From Pseudomonadota bacterium (GTDB taxonomy: Bacteria > Pseudomonadota > Gammaproteobacteria > Steroidobacterales > Steroidobacteraceae), in NCBI GenBank assembly GCA_021777555.1, contig JAJYDK010000026.1, forward strand, positions 1 to 53,536: a stretch of 53,536 nt of DNA, in the 5' to 3' direction. This document shows positions 8,864 to 16,838 of this stretch, one piece after another. The position numbers were made by a program, and so were the translations under genes. The notes beneath the pieces are model-generated. The model did no database searches, was not told the DNA's origin, and saw only the letters and a list, made by a program, of their open reading frames with translations. Each line of letters opens with the position of its first letter. Position 1 is the stretch's first letter.

Positions 8864-9325
8864 ATGGCATCACACACGGCCACGGTGGAGTGGCGCCGCG
8901 GCTCCCAGCCCTTCCTCGACAACAAGTACGGCCGCGCCCATGTCTGGACTTTCGACGGCGGCGCCAGGATCGACGCATCGAGCTCCCCGCACGTGGTGCG
9001 CGCGCCGCTCTCCAATCCGGATCATGTCGATCCGGAGGAAGCATACGTGGCGGCGCTCTCGAGCTGCCACATGTTGTGGTTTCTCAGCATTGCCGCCGCC
9101 AACGGCTATCGGGTGGATACGTACCGGGACGAGGCGGTCGGCCACATGACGCGCAACGCGAACGGGAAACAATGGGTGAGCCGTGTGGAGCTGCGCCCCC
9201 GGATCGTCTTCTCCGGAACCAGGCTGCCCGATCCATCGGACGTGCAACGCATGCACCACGAGGCTCATGCCGAGTGCTTCCTCGCCAACTCGGTGCGCAC
9301 CGAAGTGTGCGTCCTTCCGGCATAG
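8864..9325 (+). CDS. OsmC/Ohr-family protein (peroxiredoxin-like)
   Basis: Thiol-dependent peroxidase family member, 153 aa. It has the two conserved redox cysteines, one in A-L-S-S-C-H-M-L-W and one in H-A-E-C-F-L-A-N-S-V, and the N-terminal strand-rich segment that dimerizes in OsmC. The H-A-E-C-F-L-A-N-S-V end is the form seen in the OsmC branch that handles organic hydroperoxides. A strong ribosome site (AGGAG) lies just before the ATG. Expected role is reduction of organic or fatty-acid hydroperoxides in the cytosol. It is a single gene. Confidence 0.92.
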   Translation: MASHTATVEWRRGSQPFLDNKYGRAHVWTFDGGARIDASSSPHVVRAPLSNPDHVDPEEAYVAALSSCHMLWFLSIAAANGYRVDTYRDEAVGHMTRNANGKQWVSRVELRPRIVFSGTRLPDPSDVQRMHHEAHAECFLANSVRTEVCVLPA

Positions 9326-9393
9326 GGTCACGCGGCGGCCTTGACCTGCGGACCCGCCTCCCGGAGGTCCATCCGTCGCGTGAGACGGGAAAG

Positions 9394-9933
9394 TCACAGA
9401 GCGTCCCGAGACCGCCTGCCCAACAGCCGCACGATGAGCCGATCGACCGACAGCGGTCCCGGGCCGAGGGTGATGAGCGAGAGCGCGATCGCGGCCCAGG
9501 GCAGATGGAAGTTCTCCCAACCCGAGGGCACGGTGAGCTGGATGATCCCGGTCATGATGAGCAGCCCCACGGCGCTGAAGCGCGTGGCGAGCCCCGCCAT
9601 CAACAGGATGGGCAGTCCCACCTCGGCCACCGCATCGAGGTGCGCAAGGAGATCCGGCGTCGGGAAGGCGTACAGATGACCGAACAGGTGCAGCCGGAAC
9701 ATCGACTCGAACAGGTAGTCCGCCACCGGCGAGACGTGCAGCCAGCCGCTCCACTTGGTGAGACCGGAGCGCAGGAAGGGGATGGCGATGGCGAAGCGCG
9801 CGGCGAGGGGGGCAAGCGGGGCCGCGCCCCTCGCGAGGAGCTCGAGCAGAGTGTGGGTGGCGCGCACGGCGCGATCGGGAAGGGATGACCGAGGGAGGCT
9901 CAGGGCGTGGCCCTGGAGGTGATTCAGCGACAT
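9394..9933 (-). CDS. DoxX-family membrane protein, last gene of the bufferin operon
   Basis: Inner membrane protein of the DoxX family, 179 aa, with about four hydrophobic helices. The family signature F-L-R-S-G-L-T-K-W-S-G-W follows the first helix, and L-I-M-T-G-I-I-Q-L is in a later one. AGGAG lies 6-7 nt before the ATG, and the gene overlaps the bufC-like gene by 10 nt. DoxX-like genes regularly end bufferin operons (often called bufD), where a role in electron transfer or membrane handling during peptide maturation has been suggested but not shown. The link here is by position and family. Confidence 0.88.
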   Translation of the reverse strand: MSLNHLQGHALSLPRSSLPDRAVRATHTLLELLARGAAPLAPLAARFAIAIPFLRSGLTKWSGWLHVSPVADYLFESMFRLHLFGHLYAFPTPDLLAHLDAVAEVGLPILLMAGLATRFSAVGLLIMTGIIQLTVPSGWENFHLPWAAIALSLITLGPGPLSVDRLIVRLLGRRSRDAL

Positions 9934-10739
9934 GCGAGGCTCCTCTTCCGAGCGGAGGTGGGGCGACGCCTGCGCAGGCGGGCGCCGGTGATGAGACCGC
10001 TCTCGAGGAGCGCGGCGAGGTGTTGGGTGAGATCAAAGGATTCGCTGACCGCGGTGGCGGCGGCGGCGGCCTCGGCCAGGGAATCGCCTCGGGCGAGGCG
10101 CTGCAGAAACAGCGCCCCGTCCGGGGGCACGAGGCGAACCTCGACTTCGGCCGCGGGACGGGCGATCAGGGCCTCTTGCCCGCCGGAATCGAGGTCCAGG
10201 GGCGAGGGGCTCTGCTCCAGCCTGTTTGCATGCCAGATGGTGAGCGCCGGGAAGACCGAGCGCACCAGACGCATCGAAGGATGGAGCGTGAAATGCAGGT
10301 CTGCCACCCGATGCGCGGGGATGCTCGCAAAGGCTTCCGGCTGGAGCGGCTCGGCCTCGGCGGCGTGATAGGCCTCGATCCAGGCGCGCTCGATGCGCGC
10401 GACATCGCCGAGGTAGGGATGGCTCGAGAGCGGCTCGAAGCGGGCGAGGAACTCGGGAAAGCCCTTGCCGTAGTGCAGCATGATGGGCGAGCGAGGCGGA
10501 TCTGCCAGCGCGTGCAGCCCCGCCACGGCACGAAAGTACTCCTCGCCCACGAGACGGCGCACCACCGGATAGGCGGCCTCGAGCGCCTCGATGAGGCTGG
10601 AGGCCACGTTGTTGCGATAGACGGCGAAGCGCCGCATATCGGGACGGCCCGAAGGATCGATGCACTCCGGGGGCATGGACCACCGCGGATCGAGGAGCGC
10701 CGCGGCGAACGCCCCTTGCCGCTCAGCCAGCGGTGGCAC
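9924..10739 (-). CDS. bufC: HvfC/BufC-type protein (DUF2063), maturation partner of DUF692 enzyme
   Basis: DUF2063-family protein, the accessory and precursor-recognition partner of DUF692 oxidases (BufC/HvfC; MbnC-like role). The N-terminal domain carries the family motif R-R-F-A-V-Y-R-N-N-V-A-S-S-L-I-E-A-L, followed by A-Y-P-V-V-R-R-L-V-G-E-E-Y-F. A second, more variable domain follows (L-H-P-S-M-R-L-V). I take GTG at 10739 as the start because AGAGG precedes it closely. The frame also opens at GTG 10763 without an evident ribosome site; this adds eight residues. It overlaps the bufB-like gene by 17 nt. In the complex it would present the BufA precursor to BufB. Confidence 0.88.
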   Translation of the reverse strand: MPPLAERQGAFAAALLDPRWSMPPECIDPSGRPDMRRFAVYRNNVASSLIEALEAAYPVVRRLVGEEYFRAVAGLHALADPPRSPIMLHYGKGFPEFLARFEPLSSHPYLGDVARIERAWIEAYHAAEAEPLQPEAFASIPAHRVADLHFTLHPSMRLVRSVFPALTIWHANRLEQSPSPLDLDSGGQEALIARPAAEVEVRLVPPDGALFLQRLARGDSLAEAAAAATAVSESFDLTQHLAALLESGLITGARLRRRRPTSARKRSLACR

Positions 10740-11640
10740 GGACCCTCTCCCGGATGGATGCACTGTCGTTCATGAGGGCCTCGGCCCGCAGGGCTTGCCC
10801 GTGAAGCGTCTCCCAGGCCGGCAGGCACTGGTCCCACTCGATGAGGGTCGGGATGGGCCCGAAGTCCCCGATCACGCGCGCATAGAGCCCCCAGACGGTG
10901 TCGCAGACCTCGCGGTCGTGCGAGTCGATCAGAAGAGGCCGGTCCGCTGCATCGGCATCGCTGGCGTGGCCCGCGAGGTGAATCTCGCGCACCGGGGAGA
11001 GGGGAAACTCATCGAGATATCGCTGCGGATCCCAGCCCTGATTGGTGCAGGAGACATGGACGTTGTTCACATCGAGCAGCAGCGCGCAGCCGCAGCGGCG
11101 TGCCACTTCGGCGATGAAGCCCGTCTCGGACCAGTCGCTTTCGGCGAAGGCCACATAGGTGGAGGGGTTCTCGAGCAGCAGTTGCCGGCCGAGCGTTTCC
11201 TGCACCTGATCGATGTGCCCGCAGACGAGCCCGAGCGTCTCGGCGGTATAGGGAACGGGCAGCAGGTCATTGAGGAAGGTCGCTCCGTGGGAGCTCCAGG
11301 CGAGGTGCTCCGATACGAGCGCCGGCTGGTAGCGCCGCACGAGCGCAGCGAGGCGCAGGAGATGCTCCCGATCCAGGGGACGCGCCGCTCCGATCGACAG
11401 ACCCACACCGTGCAGGGACAGCGCATAGTGGCAGCGGATTTCGCTGAGATAACGGTGCGGAGGGCCACCCTCGCCCATGTAGTTCTCGGCGTGCACCTCG
11501 AAGAAGCCGACGTCGGGCCGGCTCTCGAGGATGCGCTGGTAATGCGCAGGCTTCAGGCCGACACCGGCGCGCGCGCGCAGGGTGTCAGGCGAGGAGCCGG
11601 TGCCCGCATCGCGGCGCAAGGAGTTGCTTCGCTCTCGCAT
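10723..11640 (-). CDS. bufB: DUF692 multinuclear iron enzyme (BufB/HvfB, MbnB-like)
   Basis: Iron-dependent enzyme of the DUF692 family, 305 aa, TIM-barrel fold. Ligand-bearing motifs can be followed in order: F-E-V-H-A-E-N-Y-M, L-H-G-V-G-L-S, S-E-H-L-A-W-S, L-L-E-N-P-S-T-Y, D-V-N-N-V-H-V-S, H-L-A-G-H-A, I-D-S-H-D and L-I-E-W-D. Family members modify cysteines of ribosomal peptides: MbnB makes oxazolone-thioamide pairs, and bufferin BufB makes thiooxazoles. The substrate here would be the DUF2282 peptide encoded immediately upstream. GGAGG lies 5 nt before the ATG. It is the second gene of the operon and overlaps bufC. Confidence 0.93.
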   Translation of the reverse strand: MRERSNSLRRDAGTGSSPDTLRARAGVGLKPAHYQRILESRPDVGFFEVHAENYMGEGGPPHRYLSEIRCHYALSLHGVGLSIGAARPLDREHLLRLAALVRRYQPALVSEHLAWSSHGATFLNDLLPVPYTAETLGLVCGHIDQVQETLGRQLLLENPSTYVAFAESDWSETGFIAEVARRCGCALLLDVNNVHVSCTNQGWDPQRYLDEFPLSPVREIHLAGHASDADAADRPLLIDSHDREVCDTVWGLYARVIGDFGPIPTLIEWDQCLPAWETLHGQALRAEALMNDSASIRERVRATAG

Positions 11641-11687
11641 GAGGTCCTCCGCTGACCGGGGGATGGCCCCCGGTCAGGACGCCGGGC

Positions 11688-12026
11688 TCAGGTCGAACCG
11701 AGCTGGCCCTTGATCATCGTGAGGCTGCCGTGACCGAACGGCGTCCTGATCGAGGCGCACGTGCCCGTCGGCACCAGCTTGAACGCATTGCCCGCGTAGT
11801 TGCGTGCGGCGGTGCCCGCGCAGGTGGTACCCGGTCCGGCGTAACAATCGTTCTGCCCGGCGAGCGCCACGCCGAAGCACTTCTGCCATTGACCCGTCTT
11901 CAACGCCCGCATGGTCTTCTGCGGTGGGGTCATCTTCATCCCGCTGGCGCTCGCAGGCTGGGTGCTCAGGGATACGGCGGCGGCGAGCGCGCCTGCCACG
12001 ATCATCGATGCGGTTCGAGTGGACAT
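11688..12026 (-). CDS. bufA: Bufferin-type precursor peptide, DUF2282 (BufA1-like)
   Basis: 112-residue exported precursor. A signal peptide ([12 protein letters not shown] ending near A-S-A-S-G) is followed by a mature part of about 85 residues with four cysteines in the DUF2282 pattern: K-C-F-G-V-A, A-G-Q-N-D-C, T-T-C-A-G and P-T-G-T-C. In characterised bufferins, core cysteines are modified by BufB/BufC and the peptide binds copper in the periplasm. The start at 12026 has GGAG 8 nt upstream and begins the signal peptide; the frame stays open to 12107 without support. It is first gene of the operon, about 70 nt behind a SigF-like promoter. Confidence 0.9.
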   Translation of the reverse strand: MSTRTASMIVAGALAAAVSLSTQPASASGMKMTPPQKTMRALKTGQWQKCFGVALAGQNDCYAGPGTTCAGTAARNYAGNAFKLVPTGTCASIRTPFGHGSLTMIKGQLGST

Positions 12027-12104
12027 AGAGATATCTCCGAAAAATGATTTGATGACATGAGCCGGCGGATCCGCTCGCACCGCGGATTGCGCATGGCTGC
12101 CGTA

Positions 12105-12132
12105 CATTCGGGCGAGAGGGCCGGAAAGTTAC
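12105..12132 (-). promoter_or_regulatory. ECF (SigF-like) promoter of the bufferin operon
   Basis: On the minus strand, GTAACT (12132-12127), a 16-bp spacer, then CGAATG (12110-12105). Transcription would begin near 12098, leaving about 70 nt of leader before bufA. The hexamers nearly match those of the divergent promoter at 12185-12212, and resemble the GTAACC/CGAA type associated with SigF-group ECF factors. Confidence 0.7.
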
Positions 12133-12184
12133 AGCGCCGCGGCGGTGCACGACTCGCCCGCCCGTCCGGAGCCGCGCTGCACCT

Positions 12185-12212
12185 GTAACCTTTCGGGCCG
12201 GCCAGACGGATG
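12185..12212 (+). promoter_or_regulatory. ECF (SigF-like) promoter of sigF-nrsF-msrPQ
   Basis: GTAACC (12185-12190), a 16-bp spacer, then CGGATG (12207-12212) on the plus strand. It would start near 12219, about 95 nt before the sigF start codon. The same spacing and elements as the divergent bufferin promoter imply autoregulation by the sigma factor encoded next to it. Confidence 0.7.
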
Positions 12213-12314
12213 ATGGGCTGAGGGCATGCGTTACAATGGCATGCCGGGTGGAGCTGCAGGATTGCAGGTCCGGTTCCTGGAAACGCCGGAGTGGCCGGCC
12301 GAGGGGAGACTTCC

Positions 12315-12845
12315 GTGGCGGACGACCACTGGCGGACGCTGATGAGGGCGGTACAGGCCGGCGATACCGCGGCCTACCGGCGCCTGCTCGTCGAAGTCGG
12401 CTCCTGGCTGCAGGCGTACTACTCGAGGCGTCTGCCCTCGGGCATGGTCGACGACGCCGCCCAGGAGGCGCTGATGACCCTGCATGCGAAGCGGCACACC
12501 TACGATCCCTCGAAACCCTTCGGACCGTGGCTCGCGGCGATCGCGCGCTACAAATGGATCGATCGGCTGCGCGCCATGAAAGCCGCTCCGACCGAGGAGC
12601 TCTCCGAGGATCTCGCCGTGCGCGACTGCGGGGAGGCCGTGCAGAGCGCCCGCTCGCTCGAGGCGCTCCTCGAGAGACTCAAGCCCGCACAGGCCAACGC
12701 CATACGGCTGGTCAAAATCGAGGGTCTCACCATCAAGGAGGCCGCCGACAAATTGGGTCAGACGATCTCGCTCGTCAAGGTCAACATCCACAGGGGACTC
12801 AGGCAGCTCGGCGAGCTCGCCCAGGAGGAAGGCCATGAGTTTTGA
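12315..12845 (+). CDS. sigF: ECF sigma factor, SigF group
   Basis: Extracytoplasmic-function sigma factor, 176 aa. Region 2 is seen in V-D-D-A-A-Q-E-A-L-M-T-L-H-A-K-R-H-T-Y-D and the core-binding/-10 helix P-F-G-P-W-L-A-A-I-A-R-Y-K-W-I-D-R-L-R. Region 4 is seen in L-E-R-L-K-P-A-Q-A-N-A-I-R-L-V-K-I-E-G-L-T-I-K-E-A-A. GTG at 12315 is preferred because GGGGAG precedes it by 6 nt; the frame also opens at GTG 12291. It overlaps nrsF by 11 nt. The NrsF partner and the divergent bufferin operon are the context known for SigF of Caulobacter; SigF/NrsF with YedYZ is known for reactive chlorine defence in Azospira. Confidence 0.92.
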   Translation: MADDHWRTLMRAVQAGDTAAYRRLLVEVGSWLQAYYSRRLPSGMVDDAAQEALMTLHAKRHTYDPSKPFGPWLAAIARYKWIDRLRAMKAAPTEELSEDLAVRDCGEAVQSARSLEALLERLKPAQANAIRLVKIEGLTIKEAADKLGQTISLVKVNIHRGLRQLGELAQEEGHEF

Positions 12846-13476
12846 CAGCCTGATCGATCGATTGGCCGACGATTTGACGCCCGTCCGCCGCCGGCGCCCC
12901 TGGGTGGACATGCTGACCATCGCGGCCATCGCCCTGGCGGAACTTGCGCTCCTGTTCGTCGTGGGCTTCGCACACATGAGTCTGCACAGGATGATGACCG
13001 AGCCCACCCTGTGGTGGCGCCTCGCAAGCCTCGGCCTCATATCGATCCTGAGCGGTGCGCTCGCCATCCGCTCCTTCGATCCCGCCTACTCGCCGAAAGG
13101 CGGGCTCCGGTGGCTCGCGCTGATCATCGTGATTTGCCTGACATTCGGCCTGCTCATGGGCGGGCTGCCGGGCGGACTGGCGAGCATCGCGGACCGCCTG
13201 GACTGGACGAGCGGCGTCGAGTGTGCGTACAAAATGGCCCTGCTGTCCGTCCCGCCCCTGATCGGTCTTGCCCTGCTCGGACGCCGCGGCGCCCCGACGG
13301 ATCTGCGGCGCACGCCGCTGTTGATGGGGCTTGCGGCCGCGGCCTGGGGCGCCTTTTCGTTCGTATTCGCCTGCCCGTTCACCGATCCCCTCTACATCGC
13401 CGTCTGGTACAGCGTGGGATGCGGCATCGTGGTCGTGTTGGCCCGGCTGATCCTGCCGCGCATCGCGCGCTGGTGA
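12835..13476 (+). CDS. nrsF: NrsF-type anti-sigma factor (DUF1109)
   Basis: Integral membrane anti-sigma factor of the NrsF/DUF1109 family, 213 aa, with six hydrophobic segments after a short cytosolic N-terminus ([18 protein letters not shown]) expected to hold SigF. Cysteines lie in or near membrane segments ([27 protein letters not shown]). The pair at V-E-C-A-Y-K-M-A-L and [10 protein letters not shown] fits the conserved cysteines of the family that sense heavy metals or oxidants. Oxidation or metal binding there would release SigF. It overlaps sigF, consistent with coupled synthesis. Confidence 0.92.
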   Translation: MSFDSLIDRLADDLTPVRRRRPWVDMLTIAAIALAELALLFVVGFAHMSLHRMMTEPTLWWRLASLGLISILSGALAIRSFDPAYSPKGGLRWLALIIVICLTFGLLMGGLPGGLASIADRLDWTSGVECAYKMALLSVPPLIGLALLGRRGAPTDLRRTPLLMGLAAAAWGAFSFVFACPFTDPLYIAVWYSVGCGIVVVLARLILPRIARW

Positions 13477-13547
13477 GGCGTGACGCCGGGCTCCGGCCCC
13501 GGCTCACGGAACCCGCGGCATCGACAGAGATCAAAGGCAATACCGTC

Positions 13548-14531
13548 ATGGCAGCACGCATCCCTCGCATCGCCCCTTCCGAGATCACCCCTCCGGAGGC
13601 ATATTTCAACCGCCGCGCGTTTCTCACCGGGGCCTTGGCCGCCGGGGCCGGCGCGGCGCTCGGCCGTGCCGCCGCCGCGATCGTCCCGGCACAATCCGGC
13701 GCGCCGCTCACCTACACGATCGATGCGGCGGAGTCCGTCGAGGCGCTGGTCCACGCGCCGGGCCAGAACGAGAAGCCCAATACCTGGGAGCAGATCACCC
13801 ATTACAACAACTACTATGAGTTCGGCACCGGCAAGTCGGACCCCGCCGAGTACGCCGGGCAGCTCCAGACTCGCCCCTGGAACGTCATCGTCGATGGAGA
13901 GGCCGAGGTCACCGGGAATTTTCCGCTCGAGGAGTTCTTGAACCCCTACGCGCTGGAGGAGCGGATTTACCGCTTTCGCTGCGTCGAGGCGTGGTCGATG
14001 GTCATCCCCTGGGTGGGCTTTCCCCTCGCCACGCTCCTCAAGCGATTCAAGCCCACCTCCCGGGCCAAGTACGTGGCCTTCCAGACGTTGTATCGCCCGA
14101 GCCAGATGCCCGGCCAGCGACTCGATATCCTGCAATGGCCATACCGCGAGGGCCTGCGCATCGATGAGGCGATGAATCCGCTCGCCTTCATGGTCGTCGG
14201 CCTCTATGGGCGCGTACTACCCAACCAGAGCGGCGCGCCGCTCAGGCTGATCGTGCCGTGGAAATACGGCTTCAAGGGCATCAAGGCCATCGTGCGCATC
14301 ACGTTCACGGAGAATCAACCGGCCACCACCTGGAGCCAGGCGGCGCCCGATGAGTATGGTTTCTATGCCAACGTCAACCCCAACGTGCCTCATCCACGCT
14401 GGAGCCAAGCTACGGAAAGACGCATCGGCAACCCGTTCTTTCACGAACGCCAGCCTACGCTCATGTTCAACGGCTATGCCAATGAGGTGGCCTCCCTCTA
14501 CAAGGGCATGGACCTGCATCGGTACTTTTGA
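13548..14531 (+). CDS. msrP: Periplasmic methionine-sulfoxide reductase catalytic subunit
   Basis: Molybdopterin enzyme MsrP (YedY), 327 aa. A Tat signal is present ([19 protein letters not shown]). The Mo-ligand cysteine sits in [15 protein letters not shown], and the cofactor-binding [10 protein letters not shown] is seen at residues ~80-90. The protein ends with G-M-D-L-H-R-Y-F, close to the E. coli C-terminus. It repairs oxidised methionines in periplasmic proteins, taking electrons from MsrQ. The gene lies 71 bp behind nrsF with no obvious separate promoter, so it is probably part of the sigF transcript. Confidence 0.95.
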   Translation: MAARIPRIAPSEITPPEAYFNRRAFLTGALAAGAGAALGRAAAAIVPAQSGAPLTYTIDAAESVEALVHAPGQNEKPNTWEQITHYNNYYEFGTGKSDPAEYAGQLQTRPWNVIVDGEAEVTGNFPLEEFLNPYALEERIYRFRCVEAWSMVIPWVGFPLATLLKRFKPTSRAKYVAFQTLYRPSQMPGQRLDILQWPYREGLRIDEAMNPLAFMVVGLYGRVLPNQSGAPLRLIVPWKYGFKGIKAIVRITFTENQPATTWSQAAPDEYGFYANVNPNVPHPRWSQATERRIGNPFFHERQPTLMFNGYANEVASLYKGMDLHRYF

Positions 14532-14543
14532 ATCGACCGCCCC

Positions 14544-15296
14544 ATGACGGCCACATCGCCCACACGCAGCAGACCCTTCCCGGGCCTCAACGTCGAACGC
14601 CGCTACCGGCTGGTCTACAAACCGGCGGTATTCCTCGCGAGCCTCATGCCGATCGGCTGGATCGCCAGCCATCTGCTCGGATGGTTCGGCTTCCTTCCCG
14701 CGGTCGATCCGGTGAAATTCCTCGAGCTCGAGTTCGGCCAGACCGCGCTCAACTTCATCCTGCTCACGCTGATGATCACCCCGGTGCGCCAGCTCGCCGG
14801 ACTCACGCATCTGCCGCGCCTGCGCCGGATGCTCGGGCTGTTCGCGTTCTTCTACGCGGCGCTGCACTTCACCGTCTATGTGGTTCTCGACCTCGATCTC
14901 GACTGGCATATGGTCGGGGCGGATATCATCAAGCGCCCCTACATCACGGTGGGTTTCACGGCACTGCTGCTGCTGATTCCGCTCGCCGTGACCTCCACCC
15001 AGCGCATGATGCGCCGCCTCGGGAAACGCTGGGCGAAGCTGCATCGCCTGGTGTACCTGATCGCCATCCTCGGTGTCTGGCACTACTACTGGCAGGTGAA
15101 ACTCGACGTGCGCGAGCCGCTGCTCTACGCCGGCATTCTCGCGCTGCTGCTCGGGTACCGCGTAGTGAGGTCGCTGCGCAAGCGCACGCCTCGGCCGGCC
15201 ACCACGCGACCCGGCGGCATGACCCCGCACACTGTCGCCGCTGCGTGCGATGAGATCGGCACCAAAGTTGGGACGTCATCTTGGTATAGTTCCTGA
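14544..15296 (+). CDS. msrQ: Heme-binding membrane subunit of methionine-sulfoxide reductase
   Basis: MsrQ (YedZ), 250 aa, a six-helix inner membrane b-type cytochrome of the ferric-reductase-like family. Heme-ligand histidines are expected at F-Y-A-A-L-H-F-T-V-Y, A-K-L-H-R-L-V-Y-L and G-V-W-H-Y-Y-W-Q, all present in order. It passes electrons from quinols or cytosolic flavin reductase to MsrP. It starts 12 bp after the msrP stop. The tail from about residue 215 is polar and longer than usual, ending just before the photolyase gene. Confidence 0.94.
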   Translation: MTATSPTRSRPFPGLNVERRYRLVYKPAVFLASLMPIGWIASHLLGWFGFLPAVDPVKFLELEFGQTALNFILLTLMITPVRQLAGLTHLPRLRRMLGLFAFFYAALHFTVYVVLDLDLDWHMVGADIIKRPYITVGFTALLLLIPLAVTSTQRMMRRLGKRWAKLHRLVYLIAILGVWHYYWQVKLDVREPLLYAGILALLLGYRVVRSLRKRTPRPATTRPGGMTPHTVAAACDEIGTKVGTSSWYSS

Positions 15297-15317
15297 CAGA
15301 GACAGCCGCGTCTTCGC

Positions 15318-16793
15318 ATGCCCAAAGCCCTCGTAGCGTCAGATCCCTCATCACGCCCCGTCATCGTCTGGTTCCGCGATGACCTGCGCCTGAGCGACAA
15401 TCCCGCGTTGTCGGCGGCCGCCCAATCCGGGCGGCCCGTCATTCCGGTCTACATCCTCGATGATCGCGCGGGCCGCCCGCTCGGCGGGGCGGCCCGCTGG
15501 TGGCTGCACCACAGCCTGCTTGCGCTCGCCTCGTCGCTGAGCGCAGCGGCGAACGACCCGCAGCGCCCGGCGCAGCTCATTCTGCGCCGGGGCACGGCCG
15601 AGCAGGTGCTGCGGGAGCTGATCGAGACGACGGGCGCATCGGGCGTGCTCTGCAATCGCTCCTACGACCCGGCTCGAGAGGCCGCGGACACCGCACTGCG
15701 CTCCACGCTGCGCGCCGAATTCAAAACGTTCCCCGGCGCGCTGCTGGCCGAGCCGTCGGCGCTTCGCACCGGTGGCGGCGATCCGTTTCGCATCTTCACG
15801 GCCTTCTGGAACCGCCTGAGCGCCCTCGAGATCGCCAGGCCGCTCCCCAAGCCGCGCGCCATCCCAGGCCCTGCCGGCCGGATCGAGAGCGAGCGACTCG
15901 AGGACTGGAAGCTGCTGCCGCGGGTTGCCTGGGATGCGCAGTTCCATTCGGCCTGGACACCTGGCGAGCAGGGTGCCGCGGCACGCGTGCGCACATTCCT
16001 CGGCAAACGGCTCCCCGACTACCGCAACACACGCGACAGTCCCGCGCTCGAGGGCACTTCGCGACTCTCGCCGCACCTGCGCTTCGGCGAGGTGAGCGCG
16101 AGGCAGCTCTGGCACTCGGTGCTGCACGGTCACGTGGACGCTCGCAGCGAACTCACCGGCAATGGATTTCTGCGCGAGCTCGGCTGGCGAGAATTCGCGC
16201 AGCACACCCTGCATCATTTCCCGAGCCTGCCGGAGCGGGCGCTGCGCCGGGAATTCGAGACATTCGAATGGCGGCAGGATGCCGCCGCGCTCGAGGCCTG
16301 GCAGCGCGGGCACACGGGCTACCCCATCGTCGATGCCGGCATGCGCGAGTTGTGGCACACCGGGTGGATGCACAACCGGGTGCGCATGATCGTCGGTTCC
16401 TTCCTCGTGAAGGATCTGCTCTTGCCCTGGCAACTGGGTGAGGCGTGGTTCTGGGATACGCTGGTCGATGCCGACCGGGCGAGCAACGCGCTCAATTGGC
16501 AGTGGGTCAGCGGCTGCGGCGTCGATGCCGCGCCGTACTTCCGCATCTTCAATCCTGTTGCCCAGAGTGAACGCTTCGATCCGGAAGGCGCGTATCTGCG
16601 CAGATGGCTGCCGGAGCTGCGCGCGCTGCCGGCGCCGGCCATTCATTCGCCGTGGACGATCGCACCGCAGGTGCTCGCAAGCGCCGGCGTCCGGCTCGGT
16701 GAGACCTATCCCCGCCCCCTCGTCGAGCACGCCGTGGCGCGCAAGGACGCGCTTGCGCGATTCGAGAGACTCAGGCAGCGCGCGGCACGATGA
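15318..16793 (+). CDS. phrB: Deoxyribodipyrimidine photolyase (class I CPD photolyase)
   Basis: Light-driven DNA repair enzyme, 491 aa, full length. The N-terminal Rossmann antenna domain opens with V-I-V-W-F-R-D-D-L-R-L-S-D-N-P-A-L. The FAD domain carries T-S-R-L-S-P-H-L-R-F-G-E, W-R-E-F-A, G-Y-P-I-V-D-A-G-M-R-E-L-W-H-T-G-W-M-H-N-R-V-R-M and D-A-D-R-A-S-N-A-L-N-W-Q-W-V-S-G, the last including the folate-class photolyase signature. It follows msrQ by 21 bp in the same direction, so it might be co-transcribed, although light repair has no clear tie to the SigF group. Confidence 0.95.
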   Translation: MPKALVASDPSSRPVIVWFRDDLRLSDNPALSAAAQSGRPVIPVYILDDRAGRPLGGAARWWLHHSLLALASSLSAAANDPQRPAQLILRRGTAEQVLRELIETTGASGVLCNRSYDPAREAADTALRSTLRAEFKTFPGALLAEPSALRTGGGDPFRIFTAFWNRLSALEIARPLPKPRAIPGPAGRIESERLEDWKLLPRVAWDAQFHSAWTPGEQGAAARVRTFLGKRLPDYRNTRDSPALEGTSRLSPHLRFGEVSARQLWHSVLHGHVDARSELTGNGFLRELGWREFAQHTLHHFPSLPERALRREFETFEWRQDAAALEAWQRGHTGYPIVDAGMRELWHTGWMHNRVRMIVGSFLVKDLLLPWQLGEAWFWDTLVDADRASNALNWQWVSGCGVDAAPYFRIFNPVAQSERFDPEGAYLRRWLPELRALPAPAIHSPWTIAPQVLASAGVRLGETYPRPLVEHAVARKDALARFERLRQRAAR

Positions 16794-16838
16794 GCGATCG
16801 CGAAATCATCGCACCTTCGTGACGGCCATGGACACGGG

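Noticed and set aside
16794-16838. Operon link between photolyase and the L,D-transpeptidase
   Set aside because: The genes converge, so this short gap is only a shared 3' end region.
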